Positions 41,954-52,622 are shown, counted from the first letter of the stretch. The stretch is DNA of 64,000 bases from Leptothoe spongobia TAU-MAC 1115 (GCF_018739885.1 NZ_JADOES010000006.1:95958-159957); one strand, 5' to 3'. Program-made: numbers and translations. The notes: a model not told the origin generated them from the letters alone.

Positions 41954-44101
41954 CTACATATCCCAATCGTCAAAGAGGGAGACAGTATTGTCTGGTGGCA
42001 TCACCCGCCGATTCTGAACGACTTTACGACTTTCTTGCAGGGTAGACATATCCACTGAGATCGCAGCAATCTGGAGCTCCAAACAGCCAGTGGGCACCTG
42101 TACCCGCATCAGGGTTTCAAGTTCGTTGTAATCATTGGGGGTAAATTGCATCAGCATGCGTGGGGCCTCAATGATCGTGCGAGTTTGTAAGTCGTTCATC
42201 CATACTTTGACATAGGGATGATAGTTAGCTACCGGTAGACGCACCTTAATGGCAATCCATTCCCCAGCTACCAGCTCCTGCATGGGAACATCTAATGTGG
42301 GAGGCAGGACTTGAATCGGTTCCTGACTGTCGTTTGTGGGTTTCTTTGCGGCTTGTTCCAGCTTCTGCTCCAGGCGCTGAGGACGGGGCTCATAAGCCAC
42401 AAACTCGTTGCTTTGTCGGTTGCCTTCTGGCAAGGTATCAGATGTTTTTAAGGCTCGTTTGACCTCTAGAGATTCGCGGTAGCCCTCTTGTGTCAATAGG
42501 TTGAGCTTTTTCCAAAAACGGTCCCTTAGCTGTAAATTTTGAAAGTCTCGATCAATGTGGATAGTGCCCTTATCCCATTGATGGTCTGTGGTTTTTGGTC
42601 TATAGGCGGAGCCTGCATTGAGGGAAAAGTTGGGACTAGGGAGTGGCTCTGGTTCTAGATCGTCGTCTAGATCGTCTTGGGCCGCATTGGCTAACTCCAG
42701 GTCTAGATCGTCGTCTTCAATGCTGCCGAGTTCAAATACCTTAGGTGCAGAAAATGGTTGCTGTTCGTCTGCCCCAGGCTCATCCTCGGGAGCGATATCT
42801 GGCTCGCTCAGGATTGATGTTTCTAAAGTTTCGTCTGGGGTCTTTAACGTCTCTATAGGCAGTTCATCGACTAGCCCCATCGCTGGCCGTTCATCGGTTA
42901 GAACGTCTTCGAAGAGCTCGTTTTCGTCTAATAGGGCCTCAACAGGCAGTTCTTCTGCTGGGAGTTCCTGGTTAGCTGGAGCTATAGTTTCTGCTGCTGG
43001 AGTGTCCTGACCCTGATGGTCAATATCGAGCTTGGTCGGAAATTCTGGTAGTTCTGGCTGACGGTCTATGTCCTCATCTAACTCACTAGGTGGTTTAATT
43101 TGAGGCGGTAGCGTTAACCCTTCGGAGGGGATTAACTCCCTGGGAATGATGGGGGTCTCCCGTGTGATTAGGGCCTCAGTTTTTTCTGGCGGCGGGACAA
43201 AGGATTCCGTGGAGCCTGGAAAAATGGAGATTTCTTCTTCGAATTCCAGGTCTGGTTGGTTTGCGATCGCATCCAACATTTGAGCTAGTCCAATGGTGAC
43301 CGTAAAGGATGCTAAGGCGAGGGCGTCCTTCTCAGCCTTAGATCGTAACGAAACTGCTCCCAGAATCACCTGGGTAGACAGTTCTTCTGGCAAGGTAATT
43401 GTGACTGAGAAGGGAGATGGCAGGCTTTGGGTGGGCAACTCAAAGGACCGTTCCTTAAGAATGCTGGCCGTTTGAGGATCCCGTAACTCCACCCAAAGCT
43501 GTTTGCTAGATAGGGAGCGACCAGTCGTTTGAGCAAGATGACCTGTCAGCGTCAGCGTTTTTCCTAATTCTGTGACATAGGCCTGCTGCTTCAGCTCTAA
43601 CTGAAATTCAGTAGACTGGACACTCTCTGCAGCCCCTTCCAATGTTAGGTCAGTGGCAGGGGGGGGCTCGGTGGGTTCTAGCTCCGCAAGCTCGGGTAAA
43701 TCATTATCTGCGGTGGCCTCTGACCAATCAAGTTCCCAGTCATCTTCATCCCGAGGCGTGACCTGGAGCTGGACAGAATAATGCCAGGAATCCCCAAGAA
43801 AGTCGTCAATAACGTCGGGACTGTTGCAATCGATTTCCCAGCGACCAGGACTCAGCTGCATAAACGGAAAAATCGCCAGTAGCCCTGAGTCATTAGTGAT
43901 GGACTTACGCTTCCGGACACGACGACGGGGTGGAATTTCATCTAGCAGCAGTTGACTAACCCGAACTTCGACAGATGTTTCGTCATAGCTGGTATAGGCA
44001 GCCATGCGATAACGACCTTCTAATATTTCTACCTGCCTTGTTTCTAAAGGCAGCCAGGTCTGATCGCCTTCCTGCTGAATTAAAAACTCCCAATAGCGCA
44101 T
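41954..44101 (-). CDS. Large acidic cyanobacterial protein of unknown function
   Basis: 715 residues, no family I can name. Residues 1-150 look like a beta-rich domain (MRYWEFLIQQEGDQTWLPLETRQVEILEGRYRMAAYT... RWEIDCNSPDVIDDFLGDSW). Residues about 165-275 form a second beta domain resembling an immunoglobulin fold (LTLTGHLAQTTGRSLSSKQLWVELRDPQTASILKERSFEL). Residues about 280-500 are low-complexity, rich in Glu, Pro, Asp and Leu. The C-terminal 180 residues form another beta domain (GEWIAIKVRLPVANYHPYVKVWMNDLQTRTI). No signal peptide or membrane span. A scaffold or surface-interaction role is possible. Confidence 0.65.
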   Translation of the reverse strand: MRYWEFLIQQEGDQTWLPLETRQVEILEGRYRMAAYTSYDETSVEVRVSQLLLDEIPPRRRVRKRKSITNDSGLLAIFPFMQLSPGRWEIDCNSPDVIDDFLGDSWHYSVQLQVTPRDEDDWELDWSEATADNDLPELAELEPTEPPPATDLTLEGAAESVQSTEFQLELKQQAYVTELGKTLTLTGHLAQTTGRSLSSKQLWVELRDPQTASILKERSFELPTQSLPSPFSVTITLPEELSTQVILGAVSLRSKAEKDALALASFTVTIGLAQMLDAIANQPDLEFEEEISIFPGSTESFVPPPEKTEALITRETPIIPRELIPSEGLTLPPQIKPPSELDEDIDRQPELPEFPTKLDIDHQGQDTPAAETIAPANQELPAEELPVEALLDENELFEDVLTDERPAMGLVDELPIETLKTPDETLETSILSEPDIAPEDEPGADEQQPFSAPKVFELGSIEDDDLDLELANAAQDDLDDDLEPEPLPSPNFSLNAGSAYRPKTTDHQWDKGTIHIDRDFQNLQLRDRFWKKLNLLTQEGYRESLEVKRALKTSDTLPEGNRQSNEFVAYEPRPQRLEQKLEQAAKKPTNDSQEPIQVLPPTLDVPMQELVAGEWIAIKVRLPVANYHPYVKVWMNDLQTRTIIEAPRMLMQFTPNDYNELETLMRVQVPTGCLELQIAAISVDMSTLQESRKVVQNRRVMPPDNTVSLFDDWDM

Positions 44102-44352
44102 ACTTAAACACCTGTCAGAGACTTGCCCCTATCACCTGTAGTCATGGCATATACCTACCAAATCGCCACAGCATAGGGGCAATCCTAGCAAACATAGCTA
44201 CGATTCTCACGTTTTTCAGTAAGAGTCGTTTCTTTCTCTACGTTAACTATAGGAATGCTAAAGAAATATGGCGAAATACACTCTCTGATGTTTAGGCTGA
44301 TGCTGAGCAGAGTTGGTCAATCTTGAAGCCCATATAAGCCATGTCTAAACCA

Positions 44353-46848
44353 CTATACAAGGGGCTGTGGACGGCTGATGGCATATCCCTGAGCGTAGTC
44401 GATGCCCAGAGCCTGCACTTTCTCTAAGACGACTGTATTTTCAACATATTCAGCAATTGTTTCTAACCCCATAATGTGACCGATATTATTAATCGATTGC
44501 AACATAGCGCAGAGCACTTCATCTGTCGGTGCTTCTTTGACAAAGTGACCATCAATTTTTAGATAATCCACAGGTAGATGCTTGAGATAACTAAACGAAG
44601 ACATACCACTACCAAAGTCATCCAGAGCAAAGTGACAGCCCATTTGCTTGATCTTTTGGATGAGCTCAACCGCTTTTTGCAAATTTGCAATGGCTAGGGT
44701 TTCCGTAATTTCAAAGCAGAGTATTTGAGGATTAACCGGATACTGCCGTAGCTGCTCTGCCAAGAATTCGACAAAACTTTCATCATTGATGCTAGAGCCC
44801 GATAGATTGACGCTGTAGATAGTTTTGGGGACAGGGGTGTGGGAGGTTAGATAATTAAAAAATCGTTTTACCACCCATCGATCAATACGCGGCATGAGAT
44901 TGTATCGCTCAGCTGTTGGCAAAAATGCCATGGGTGGTGAAATTTCTCCTGTTTTAGCATTCGGTAGCCGCAGCAAAATTTCACACAGTCGGATGTCATT
45001 AGATCCAGGGATAGCCGCTTCGATGGTCTGAGAGTACAGCTGAAACTGGTCTTCATCCAAAGCCTCTGTCACCCTGGAAAACCATTGAATATCTTCCGTT
45101 TGACGATGAATGCCATCATCGTCTGGATGATATACCTGTACACGATTACGTCCCTTATTTTTGGCGGCATAGCAGGCCGTGTCTGCCAGTTGCATCACCT
45201 GTTCATTATTGGTGTTGTGGGATGTAATCGGCACAATACCGACACTGACACCGATATTAAAGACCTTGCCATCATAGAGAAACCGTAATTTTTGGATGCT
45301 CTGGCAAAATGACTCTGCAATCTGGGTGGCCCGAGATAACTTGCAGTTGTATAGCAACAGCCCAAACTCGTCACCGCCTAAACGGGCAAGGACATCTGTC
45401 TGTCGAATTTGTCCTCGCCAAAGGTCCGCTACCTGGCGTAATAGCTGATCGCCAGCTGCGTGACCACAGGTATCGTTAACGGTTTTAAAGTGATCTAAAT
45501 CCATATAGCACAGCATGTGCTGCGAGTCTTGTCCCAGGAGTTTGTCAATGGCGTTATCGAGGGAATGAATAAACTTTTTACGGTTAAACAGTTCTGTCAG
45601 CGGATCGTGAGACGCTTGCCAGGCCAGCTGTTTGGCCCGACCTCGCTCCTCAGTCACATCATGAAATACCAGAACGGTACCCAATACCTCCCCCGTAGCC
45701 GAGCGAATAGGCGCTGCCGAGTCCCCAATTCCAAACTCTTGGCCTGTTCTAGAAATTAAGGTGGGATGGTTACTGAGACTAATAGCTTTCTTTTCTTTAA
45801 TCGCTTGGAGGGCTGGATTTTGAAGTGGCTTACCGGTAAGGCTATCAACCAGTTTGCATACCTCTGAAATAGAACGTTGCCTGGCGTCCTTGGCTTTCCA
45901 TCCAGTCAGTTTCTCTGCAACTGGATTAAAGTCTTTGATATGCCCCCGCTCATCCGTAGTGATCACGGCATCACCGATGGAATGAAGCGTAATTTGAGCT
46001 AGCTCTTTTTCCTTGTGGAGGGATTGTTCCAGCTCCTTACGTTCAGTGATATCGGTTTGAGAACCAGCAATTCGATAGGGATGTCCCCCTTCATCCCACA
46101 GGGCCATTCCTCGTGTGAGCATCCACCGATAGCTACCATCACTGTGCAAAATGCGGTACTCACATTCAAAGTTTGACCAATGGAAGTCGAGATGTTCCTG
46201 GAGTTTGCGCTCAAAGTCTGCACGATCTTCGGCATAGATGCGGGATAACCATTCATCTGGACTTGTACTAATACCGCTATTATTTAGGCCTAGCATTGCC
46301 TGCCAACGGCGGGAGTAACAGATGGTATTTGTGATCAGATCCCAGTCCCAAATGCCATCATTGGCCCCTTGAACGGCCAGAGCATAGCGTTCTTCGCTAA
46401 TCTCTAATTTTTTGGTTAGCTCTGCGCGTTCGATTGCATATTGGATAGTCTTAGCCAGTAGATTACCAACATCTACGTACCCGAGTTGTTGTAGTTTTTC
46501 GGGGGAGAATGTATCTGACTTCATCAGATAATCTTGAGCACCTTCTTGGAGAGCGGCCAAGGCAACGTTTTGATCTTGAATGCCTGAGAGCACCACAATA
46601 GGTATCTTGGGCACCAGGGTTTTAATTTGTTTGACGAGTTCTATCCCTTCTCCATCCGGTAGACACAGGTCCAATAAAACCACATCAAAGTTGTTGTTTT
46701 GAGCTTCTAATGTCTGGAGGGCATCATTGAAGCGTTCGGTATGGTGGAGCCTTGTGTTTAGGAGTTCAGATGATGTTAAAAGTTCCTGAAAAAGTTGAGC
46801 ATCCGATAGGTTATCTTCAATCAACAATGCATCGATGCCTGTCACCAT
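44353..46848 (-). CDS. Response regulator with PAS-PAS-GGDEF-EAL domains
   Basis: 831 residues. Domains: receiver (about 5-125; acidic EDN, phosphorylatable Asp in VVLLDLCLPDG, Lys in YLMKSD), PAS/PAC (about 150-275; YRILHSDGSYRWMLTRGMA), second PAS (about 285-400), GGDEF (about 415-570; intact RLGGDEFGLLL) and EAL (about 590-830). The EAL motif reads CEILLR, so the catalytic Glu is kept though the Ala is Ile; FEITET, DDFGSG and LKIDGHFV are conserved. It should make and possibly degrade cyclic di-GMP under phosphorelay control. A histidine kinase is encoded next on the same strand. Confidence 0.93.
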   Translation of the reverse strand: MVTGIDALLIEDNLSDAQLFQELLTSSELLNTRLHHTERFNDALQTLEAQNNNFDVVLLDLCLPDGEGIELVKQIKTLVPKIPIVVLSGIQDQNVALAALQEGAQDYLMKSDTFSPEKLQQLGYVDVGNLLAKTIQYAIERAELTKKLEISEERYALAVQGANDGIWDWDLITNTICYSRRWQAMLGLNNSGISTSPDEWLSRIYAEDRADFERKLQEHLDFHWSNFECEYRILHSDGSYRWMLTRGMALWDEGGHPYRIAGSQTDITERKELEQSLHKEKELAQITLHSIGDAVITTDERGHIKDFNPVAEKLTGWKAKDARQRSISEVCKLVDSLTGKPLQNPALQAIKEKKAISLSNHPTLISRTGQEFGIGDSAAPIRSATGEVLGTVLVFHDVTEERGRAKQLAWQASHDPLTELFNRKKFIHSLDNAIDKLLGQDSQHMLCYMDLDHFKTVNDTCGHAAGDQLLRQVADLWRGQIRQTDVLARLGGDEFGLLLYNCKLSRATQIAESFCQSIQKLRFLYDGKVFNIGVSVGIVPITSHNTNNEQVMQLADTACYAAKNKGRNRVQVYHPDDDGIHRQTEDIQWFSRVTEALDEDQFQLYSQTIEAAIPGSNDIRLCEILLRLPNAKTGEISPPMAFLPTAERYNLMPRIDRWVVKRFFNYLTSHTPVPKTIYSVNLSGSSINDESFVEFLAEQLRQYPVNPQILCFEITETLAIANLQKAVELIQKIKQMGCHFALDDFGSGMSSFSYLKHLPVDYLKIDGHFVKEAPTDEVLCAMLQSINNIGHIMGLETIAEYVENTVVLEKVQALGIDYAQGYAISRPQPLV

Positions 46849-47388
46849 AGGTGTATCCGTATGTATTTAATAAATGAATGAATGAGTGGCTTGTAAAAAG
46901 TGTCATAGGTGTAGGCACCCATAGGCAAGACCTATAGGACTACTGTGAATGTTTGGTTGTACGGCATGACAGATGTAATAAAAACAGAATAAAAAGGATA
47001 TAAATGAGAGTTTCTACAAGGAGAAGAACAGGCTAGGGATCTGCTTAAAAATAAAGTACCGATGCGTTACGGCTATCGTCTTTTCTTGAATGCCCCTTGG
47101 GCTATACACAGCCTACATAAGATGGATACGTTATTTGATTGCACATCCCCTATCTGGCACAGATTGTCTTGCTTAGACGCGGTGTCTTGCTTAGACGTCT
47201 TGTGCTAGATGGCTTAGAAATATAGTAAGAAAACTCGATATAACTTGTATATCGCAAAAATACCTATTCTTAGGAGTTCTGTCTTACCCTATAGTGATAG
47301 CGTTTATGCTTGAGCTTTAGGGATATGCGGCATGATCATCCCCAAATGTCTCGTTATTCATCTCAAGAAAACTGAGATATTTGCTATT
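46849..47388. other. Intergenic region between kinase and GGDEF-EAL genes
   Basis: About 540 bases, no credible gene. A direct repeat of TGTCTTGCTTAGACG occurs at 47165-47179 and 47183-47197 (period 18). The GGDEF-EAL gene probably has its own promoter here. Nothing else stood out. Confidence 0.35.
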
Positions 47389-48597
47389 TTAAGCCTTATT
47401 TTGGTCGATATCGGCAAGGGTGAAATAAAAAACTGCCCCTTGTCCAGGCACTGACGTTAACCAAATGTCGCCCTGATAATGCTCCACAATTTTTTTGCAG
47501 ATAGCAAGTCCGATGCCATGGCCCTGGTATTCTTGTCGGCTATGCAATCGTTTAAAGAGCTTAAAAATACGTTCCTGTTGGCTTTGAGGAATGCCAATAC
47601 CATTGTCCTGGATAGTAAAAAGCCAGTTATGGGCTTGCTGTTTGGCAGAAACATGAATGCGGGGTAGCTCTACTCCTCGGAACTTGATAGCGTTGCTAAT
47701 CAGATTTTGCAGTAGTTGTACGATGTGGTTTTGATCTACGTATAGAGTCGGTAAAGCAGTGTGAGTGATGCTTGCTTGTGTCTCCAGTCGAATTAGCTCT
47801 AAATTTTTAAGGGCTGTTGCAAGGGCCTGGTCTAGGTTGGTAGGGCTATTGGTGGGTTGTGTCTTACGGCTGATGCGAGAGAGTTCTAAGATGCCATCAA
47901 TCATCGCTTTCATGCGAGTACCGCCCTCAACAATGTGAGTAATGTAGCGTTTGGCAGAGGCATCTAACTGTTCGCTATAGCGTTGTTCCAAGAGTTGAGA
48001 AAAGGCCGTCATCGCCCTCAATGGCTCTTGCAAATCGTGGGAGACAATGTAGGCAAACTCCTCCAAATTTGCATTAGAACGGACTAATGCTTGGGCCTGT
48101 TGGGCTAATGCTTGTTCAGTTTGCTGTTGTTCGCATACTTTTGCCCGTAAGCGTTCATTGACTTCAATCAGTTCTGTCGTACATGGATCTTCCGACATAT
48201 ACAGACTGTCTTGTGCATCTTGCTCAATGACCCGTTCAATTAAAAGGGTTAGGAAGTCTTGGCTCCCATGGACCATATGTAAGCTGGCTACAAGAGTCAC
48301 GGCATATGGTTGACCGTTGGGTAACTCAAGCTGATAGCCAGCTTTTTGGGATTCTCCGTTGTGCTGTGCTTGCTTGAGAACGTCACTGCTGGGGCCTTTT
48401 AGGCGGGCGGGTAACAGCTGGATAACATCCTGCTCTAATGCATTGCCATCGGCCTCAAGTAACCCGAGGTGATCGCTACAGATATGTATAAGACGATTTT
48501 GCCGATTAACCAGTAGGCAAGTAGTCTGATGGTGTTTTAGCAAAGCCTGGAAAGCGGTAGCGATCGCAACTGGATCAACTGACTGTTTGTCCTGCAA
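47389..48597 (-). CDS. Sensor histidine kinase
   Basis: 402 residues. An N-terminal PAS-like region (about 15-135; TTCLLVNRQNRLIHICSDHLG) is followed by a coiled coil and HisKA (VSHDLQEPLRAMTAFSQLLEQRY, phosphorylatable His at about 188), then a full HATPase domain: N box LLQNLISNAIKFRG, G1 IQDNGIGIPQSQQ, F box and G2 FKLFKRLHSRQEYQGHGIGLAICKKI. No membrane segments, so it is cytoplasmic. The DLQEPLR and RLH style is that of phytochrome-like kinases, but no GAF or PHY domain is present. Likely partner is the GGDEF-EAL response regulator just downstream. Confidence 0.92.
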   Translation of the reverse strand: MQDKQSVDPVAIATAFQALLKHHQTTCLLVNRQNRLIHICSDHLGLLEADGNALEQDVIQLLPARLKGPSSDVLKQAQHNGESQKAGYQLELPNGQPYAVTLVASLHMVHGSQDFLTLLIERVIEQDAQDSLYMSEDPCTTELIEVNERLRAKVCEQQQTEQALAQQAQALVRSNANLEEFAYIVSHDLQEPLRAMTAFSQLLEQRYSEQLDASAKRYITHIVEGGTRMKAMIDGILELSRISRKTQPTNSPTNLDQALATALKNLELIRLETQASITHTALPTLYVDQNHIVQLLQNLISNAIKFRGVELPRIHVSAKQQAHNWLFTIQDNGIGIPQSQQERIFKLFKRLHSRQEYQGHGIGLAICKKIVEHYQGDIWLTSVPGQGAVFYFTLADIDQNKA

Positions 48598-48743
48598 TGG
48601 TTTATCCGTATGTCAAAACAAAATTAGGGGGGGCTTTGTCAAACTCTGAAGCTATCTAAAAGCTATCTAATGGACAATGCGCCCCGCTTGAACATTCGTC
48701 AGACAGGACGCATAGTATATAAATGAATTAAATCTGATTTAAC

Positions 48744-49046
48744 TTACCAGCTAGACTTGACTACACCGGGTAACAGACCCTGATGAGCCATATCTCTGAG
48801 GGCGTTACGACAGAGACCAAAATCACGGTAATAACCATGGGGGCGACCGGTCAACCAGCAGCGATTGTGCAGACGCGTAGATGAACTATCGCGAGGCAGC
48901 TGTTGGATTTTGCGATGGATTTCTAGCTTTTCTGCTTGGGACCCAGCTGCCTTAAATGCTTTCATAAGTTCTTCGCGCTTGGTCGCATACCTTGCAACTA
49001 CTTTTTCGCGCTTACGCTGACGCGCAATCATGCCTTTCTTAGCCAT
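48744..49046 (-). CDS. rpsN: 30S ribosomal protein S14
   Basis: 100 residues, the long zinc-free form. [24 protein letters not shown] at the N-terminus and the conserved [44 protein letters not shown] at the C-terminus. S14 is a late-binding protein of the small-subunit head. It is located outside the main ribosomal operons, as usual in cyanobacteria and plastids. Confidence 0.97.
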   Translation of the reverse strand: MAKKGMIARQRKREKVVARYATKREELMKAFKAAGSQAEKLEIHRKIQQLPRDSSSTRLHNRCWLTGRPHGYYRDFGLCRNALRDMAHQGLLPGVVKSSW

Positions 49047-49139
49047 TGGGCTGATAGTTTCCTATAGGTTACCGATGTTGATCACAGTCTCCCATAATAA
49101 AGGACATGCTTGTCTTTGGCAAAACTATTTTGTAAATGA

Positions 49140-49247
49140 TTAATACCGTTCTCTTTCATTGAAATTATCTTCAAACTCAAACTTGGTTAACCAATTGACC
49201 AGCAGCATCGCCCCAATCAGCGTGCTCAGGCCGAATAGTCCGATCAT
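49140..49247 (-). CDS. Candidate very small membrane protein, 35 residues
   Basis: Reading from ATG 49247: a hydrophobic N-terminal helix (MIGLFGLSTLIGAMLLVNWL) and a charged tail (TKFEFEDNFNERERY), ending TAA. The layout is that of a single-span membrane subunit with a cytoplasmic tail. No strong ribosome binding site is visible (GAAG only), and I recognise no family. It lies between nth and rpsN on the same strand. Coding status uncertain. Confidence 0.4.
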   Translation of the reverse strand: MIGLFGLSTLIGAMLLVNWLTKFEFEDNFNERERY

Positions 49248-49319
49248 GCTTCAAACTAAAAACTACTCTTTATGCATGCTCTAGAGTTCCCCTCTCATCA
49301 GGAAAACTAGATGAGCAGC

Positions 49320-50036
49320 CTATGTTTTTTGGGGTAGTTTTTTAGTCGTCTTGCTATTGCTCTTGGCTTTGATCAACTTTGATCCAGATGAGCACCATTC
49401 AGCCAATTGGCATCGCTCACAGGCTGGATTACGAGCATCACAGACGGCGCGGCCATGATAGACCAAGCGAATAGACCAATTTTCCCAATCTGGTTGGGGC
49501 AGTAGCTTCATCAGGTCTTGCTCAATTTTGACCGGAGCATCATGCTTAGTCAGGCCGAGTCGGTTGGTAATGCGTTTAACATGGGTGTCTACAGTCACCC
49601 CAGCATTGATCCCAAACCCATGGGCGAGCACTACGTTTGCGGTTTTTCGAGCCACACCTGGCAGACTAGTGAGTGTTTCCATTGATTGAGGGACTTCCCC
49701 ACCAAAATCGGTCACAATTTTTTCACAGGCGGCACGAATATTTTTAGCCTTATTGCGATAGAAACCCGTTGATTTAATGTACGACTCGATTTCGCCAACG
49801 TCTGCCTCTGCATAGTTTGTCACGCTGGGAAAGCGTTCAAATAAAGCTGGTGTGACAATATTCACCCGAGCGTCAGTGCACTGGGCAGATAGCATGGTGG
49901 CTATCAGTAGCTGCAGTGGATTGTCGTAGTCGAGGGAGCAGGGGGCTTCTGGGTAGAGTTCCTTGAGACGTTCGAGGATAAGCAGTGCTCGTCGTTTTTT
50001 AGTCAGGCGAGGGCGTTTGGCTTGTGTAGCAGTCAC
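49320..50036 (-). CDS. nth: Endonuclease III (DNA glycosylase/AP lyase)
   Basis: 238 residues, GTG start. The HhH motif LPGVARKTANVVLAHGFG contains the catalytic Lys, VDTHVKRITNRLGLT the catalytic Asp, and the 4Fe-4S cluster is CDARNPACERCQLAEWC (C-x6-C-x2-C-x5-C). It removes oxidised pyrimidines in base excision repair. A basic tail of about 17 residues follows the cluster. The gene starts 12 bases after the S2P protease gene ends, so co-transcription is likely. Confidence 0.96.
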   Translation of the reverse strand: MTATQAKRPRLTKKRRALLILERLKELYPEAPCSLDYDNPLQLLIATMLSAQCTDARVNIVTPALFERFPSVTNYAEADVGEIESYIKSTGFYRNKAKNIRAACEKIVTDFGGEVPQSMETLTSLPGVARKTANVVLAHGFGINAGVTVDTHVKRITNRLGLTKHDAPVKIEQDLMKLLPQPDWENWSIRLVYHGRAVCDARNPACERCQLAEWCSSGSKLIKAKSNSKTTKKLPQKT

Positions 50037-50048
50037 GATCGGCTCTGC

Positions 50049-51143
50049 CTACTGAAAAACGTTCTGGAAAATCTCTAGGCGTGAAATGTCGCGAGCAATG
50101 AGGATGCCACCTAGCCCCAAAAACAGGAGTAGTCCAGTTTGCATAACGCTTTCTTGGATGCGTCGAGGTAAGGGCTTACCCATCAATGCCTCGACTAGCA
50201 AGAAGGCCAACTGACCGCCATCTAACGCTGGCAGGGGCAAGATATTGATAATCGCCAGGTTTACACTGATGAGAGCAGTGAAGGGAAACAGACTAATCAG
50301 GTTATTATCTGCCATAGTCCGACCTTGGTCGACGATGCCTACAGGACTAGATACCTGGCTTGACATCTCAGAAAAATTAGTTACTAGGGCAAAGAATCCT
50401 TGCGCTGTACGGACAAATACGTTTTGAAACTCCTCAGCAGCAAACTTGAGCACTTCGACAGGATTGCTGGATCGCTGATAGCTAAACCTACCGTTGGGAT
50501 ATAGCTGAACGCCAATCAGAGGCTTGCCTTCGGGAGATACATCTGGCGTTACGGTAAGGTTAAGTTCCTGTTTGCCCCGCTGGATCTGTAAATCAACGGG
50601 TTTATTTGGACTACTTTGAATGGCATCAATCAAAGTCTGCACATTAGCTTCACCCTGATTGAGGAGTTGATTATCCACGGACAGGATGATATCGCCTGCT
50701 TTGATTCCAGCAGTAGCAGCTGGAGATGTGCTGGACATAACCTGAGGGATCAGCACTCCTGGCTCAGGGACAAAGTCTTGGGGAACGCCAACACTAGTGA
50801 ACTGGACCACAAAAACCAGATAAGCAAACAGAAGGTTAGCAATGACACCGGCGCTCATGACGATGGCGCGATCCATCACTGGCCGATTCTGGAGCAGATT
50901 TGGGTCGTCAGGCGAAAAGCTATTATCTGAGTCTTCCTCCATGGGAAAGCCAACAAAGCCACCCAGGGGCAGTGCCCGCAAGGCATATTCTGTTCGTGAA
51001 CCCTGATATTTCCAGAGAATGGGACCAAAGCCGATGGAAAAGCGGTTGACATGGATGCCCTGTAGTCGAGCGGCTAGGAAATGGCCCAGCTCATGGACAA
51101 AAATCAGGATGGCAATGACAGAAATAACGGCCAGAACGGACAT
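50049..51143 (-). CDS. rseP: RseP-type site-2 intramembrane metalloprotease
   Basis: 364 residues. IFVHELGHFLAAR near residue 16 carries the zinc-binding HExxH, and NILPLPALDGGQL near 300 supplies the third zinc ligand region. Four membrane segments flank a PDZ domain (about 130-215; SPAATAGIKAGDIILSVDNQLLNQGE). Enzymes of this class cut membrane proteins, releasing sigma factors or processing signals; the substrate here is unknown. Upstream of nth in an apparent operon. Confidence 0.93.
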   Translation of the reverse strand: MSVLAVISVIAILIFVHELGHFLAARLQGIHVNRFSIGFGPILWKYQGSRTEYALRALPLGGFVGFPMEEDSDNSFSPDDPNLLQNRPVMDRAIVMSAGVIANLLFAYLVFVVQFTSVGVPQDFVPEPGVLIPQVMSSTSPAATAGIKAGDIILSVDNQLLNQGEANVQTLIDAIQSSPNKPVDLQIQRGKQELNLTVTPDVSPEGKPLIGVQLYPNGRFSYQRSSNPVEVLKFAAEEFQNVFVRTAQGFFALVTNFSEMSSQVSSPVGIVDQGRTMADNNLISLFPFTALISVNLAIINILPLPALDGGQLAFLLVEALMGKPLPRRIQESVMQTGLLLFLGLGGILIARDISRLEIFQNVFQ

Positions 51144-51335
51144 ATATGAAAATAAGTAGGTCGGTAAAAATTGATTGAGAGCTAATGCGCTTTGTCTAGC
51201 TACTCAGTCTAAAGAAATCTAGGGAAATAAGGATTGACAGGGCTATCAATACATATAAGCGCACCAGAATACTAGAAAAATGTTTGCTATCTTCTCATTC
51301 TACCGTTCTGATTCCATACATGTGGGTTAAATGAT

Positions 51336-52622
51336 TCAAAGGAACTCCCGTCCTAAGTAAGGTTGCAGGACATTGGGTACTTTTACGCTGCCGTTAGGCT
51401 GTTGATAGTTTTCTAGAATGGCCGCCATAGTACGTCCAATGGCCAGACCAGATCCATTGAGGGTGTGGACAAACTGGGTGCCTTTTTGCCCTGGAACTTT
51501 GAACCTGATGTCGGCACGCCGGGCCTGGAAGTCAACGCAGTTAGAGCAACTGGAAATTTCGCGATAGCGGTTGGCTGACGGGAGCCACACTTCTAAGTCA
51601 TAGGTTTTAGTCGCTGAAAAACCCATATCGCCGGTGCACAAAGCGAGAACTCGGTAGGGCAGCTTGAGCTGCTGGAGGATATCTTCGGCATCTTTTGTTA
51701 ACGTTTCCAATTCGTCAAAGGATGTCTCTGGATGGACGAACTTAAACATTTCCACCTTATTAAACTGGTGTAGGCGAATCAGGCCACGGGTGTCGCGGCC
51801 ATAGCTGCCCGCTTCTCGTCGGAAACATGGAGTATAAGCACAATAATTGATGGGTAACTCTTCTGCGGTGAGGATTTCACTGCGGTGCAGGTTCGTTAAG
51901 GGGACCTCAGCGGTAGGGGTAAGCCAAAGGTCATCGTCTGCACATTTAAAGCTGTCTTCGGCAAACTTTGGCAGTTGACCTGAGCCCGTAAGCGATGCTG
52001 AGTTGACTAGAATGGGGGGCAAGATTTCGGTGTAGCCCACCTTAGTGTGGCGATCAAGCATGAACTGAATTAATGCTCGTTCCAAGGCTGCACCAGCACC
52101 GATCAAGGTGACAAAGCGGCTCTGGGCAATTTTTACCGAGCGCTCGAAGTTCATGATGCCTAGCTTTTCGCCTAACTCATAATGAGCGAGGAAGCCATCA
52201 CCCTGGGGGATCAGGTCATCACCCCAGCGCCGGACTTCGACGTTGTCCTCTTCGTCCTTGCCCTCAGGGGTGCTGTCATTGGGCAGGTTTGGTAGGGTGA
52301 GGAGAATGTCGTGGATTTTGGCCTTGAGTTCTTTTTCTTTGGGTTCTAGTTCTGATAGTTCTTTTTTGACCTGATTACCTTCTGTTCGTAGGTCTTTGAC
52401 CTCATCGCCCTTGGGATCGGCACCGCCCTTAATTTTCATGCCGACGGATTTGCCAATTTCATTGCTGCGGGCCTGGAGTTGAGATCGCACTCCCTCCAAC
52501 CCTCTCTGTTCACTATCTAGCGTCTGCAGCTCAGATAGTGATTGCGAATAGTCGCCGCTGCGTTTGGCTAAGGCCGCTGCTACTTGGTCAGGATTTTGTC
52601 GAATCAGCTTTAGATCAAGCAC
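51336..52622 (-). CDS. serS: Seryl-tRNA synthetase
   Basis: 428 residues, GTG start. An N-terminal coiled-coil arm ([31 protein letters not shown], about 1-110) grips tRNA; the class II catalytic core has motif 2 [31 protein letters not shown] and motif 3 [20 protein letters not shown]. It charges tRNA-Ser with serine. The length is normal. Confidence 0.97.
   Translation of the reverse strand: MLDLKLIRQNPDQVAAALAKRSGDYSQSLSELQTLDSEQRGLEGVRSQLQARSNEIGKSVGMKIKGGADPKGDEVKDLRTEGNQVKKELSELEPKEKELKAKIHDILLTLPNLPNDSTPEGKDEEDNVEVRRWGDDLIPQGDGFLAHYELGEKLGIMNFERSVKIAQSRFVTLIGAGAALERALIQFMLDRHTKVGYTEILPPILVNSASLTGSGQLPKFAEDSFKCADDDLWLTPTAEVPLTNLHRSEILTAEELPINYCAYTPCFRREAGSYGRDTRGLIRLHQFNKVEMFKFVHPETSFDELETLTKDAEDILQQLKLPYRVLALCTGDMGFSATKTYDLEVWLPSANRYREISSCSNCVDFQARRADIRFKVPGQKGTQFVHTLNGSGLAIGRTMAAILENYQQPNGSVKVPNVLQPYLGREFL

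Noticed and set aside
42618..43010. Ser-rich 130-codon frame opposite the acidic protein
   Set aside because: Shadow of the Glu/Asp/Pro-rich low-complexity region on the other strand.
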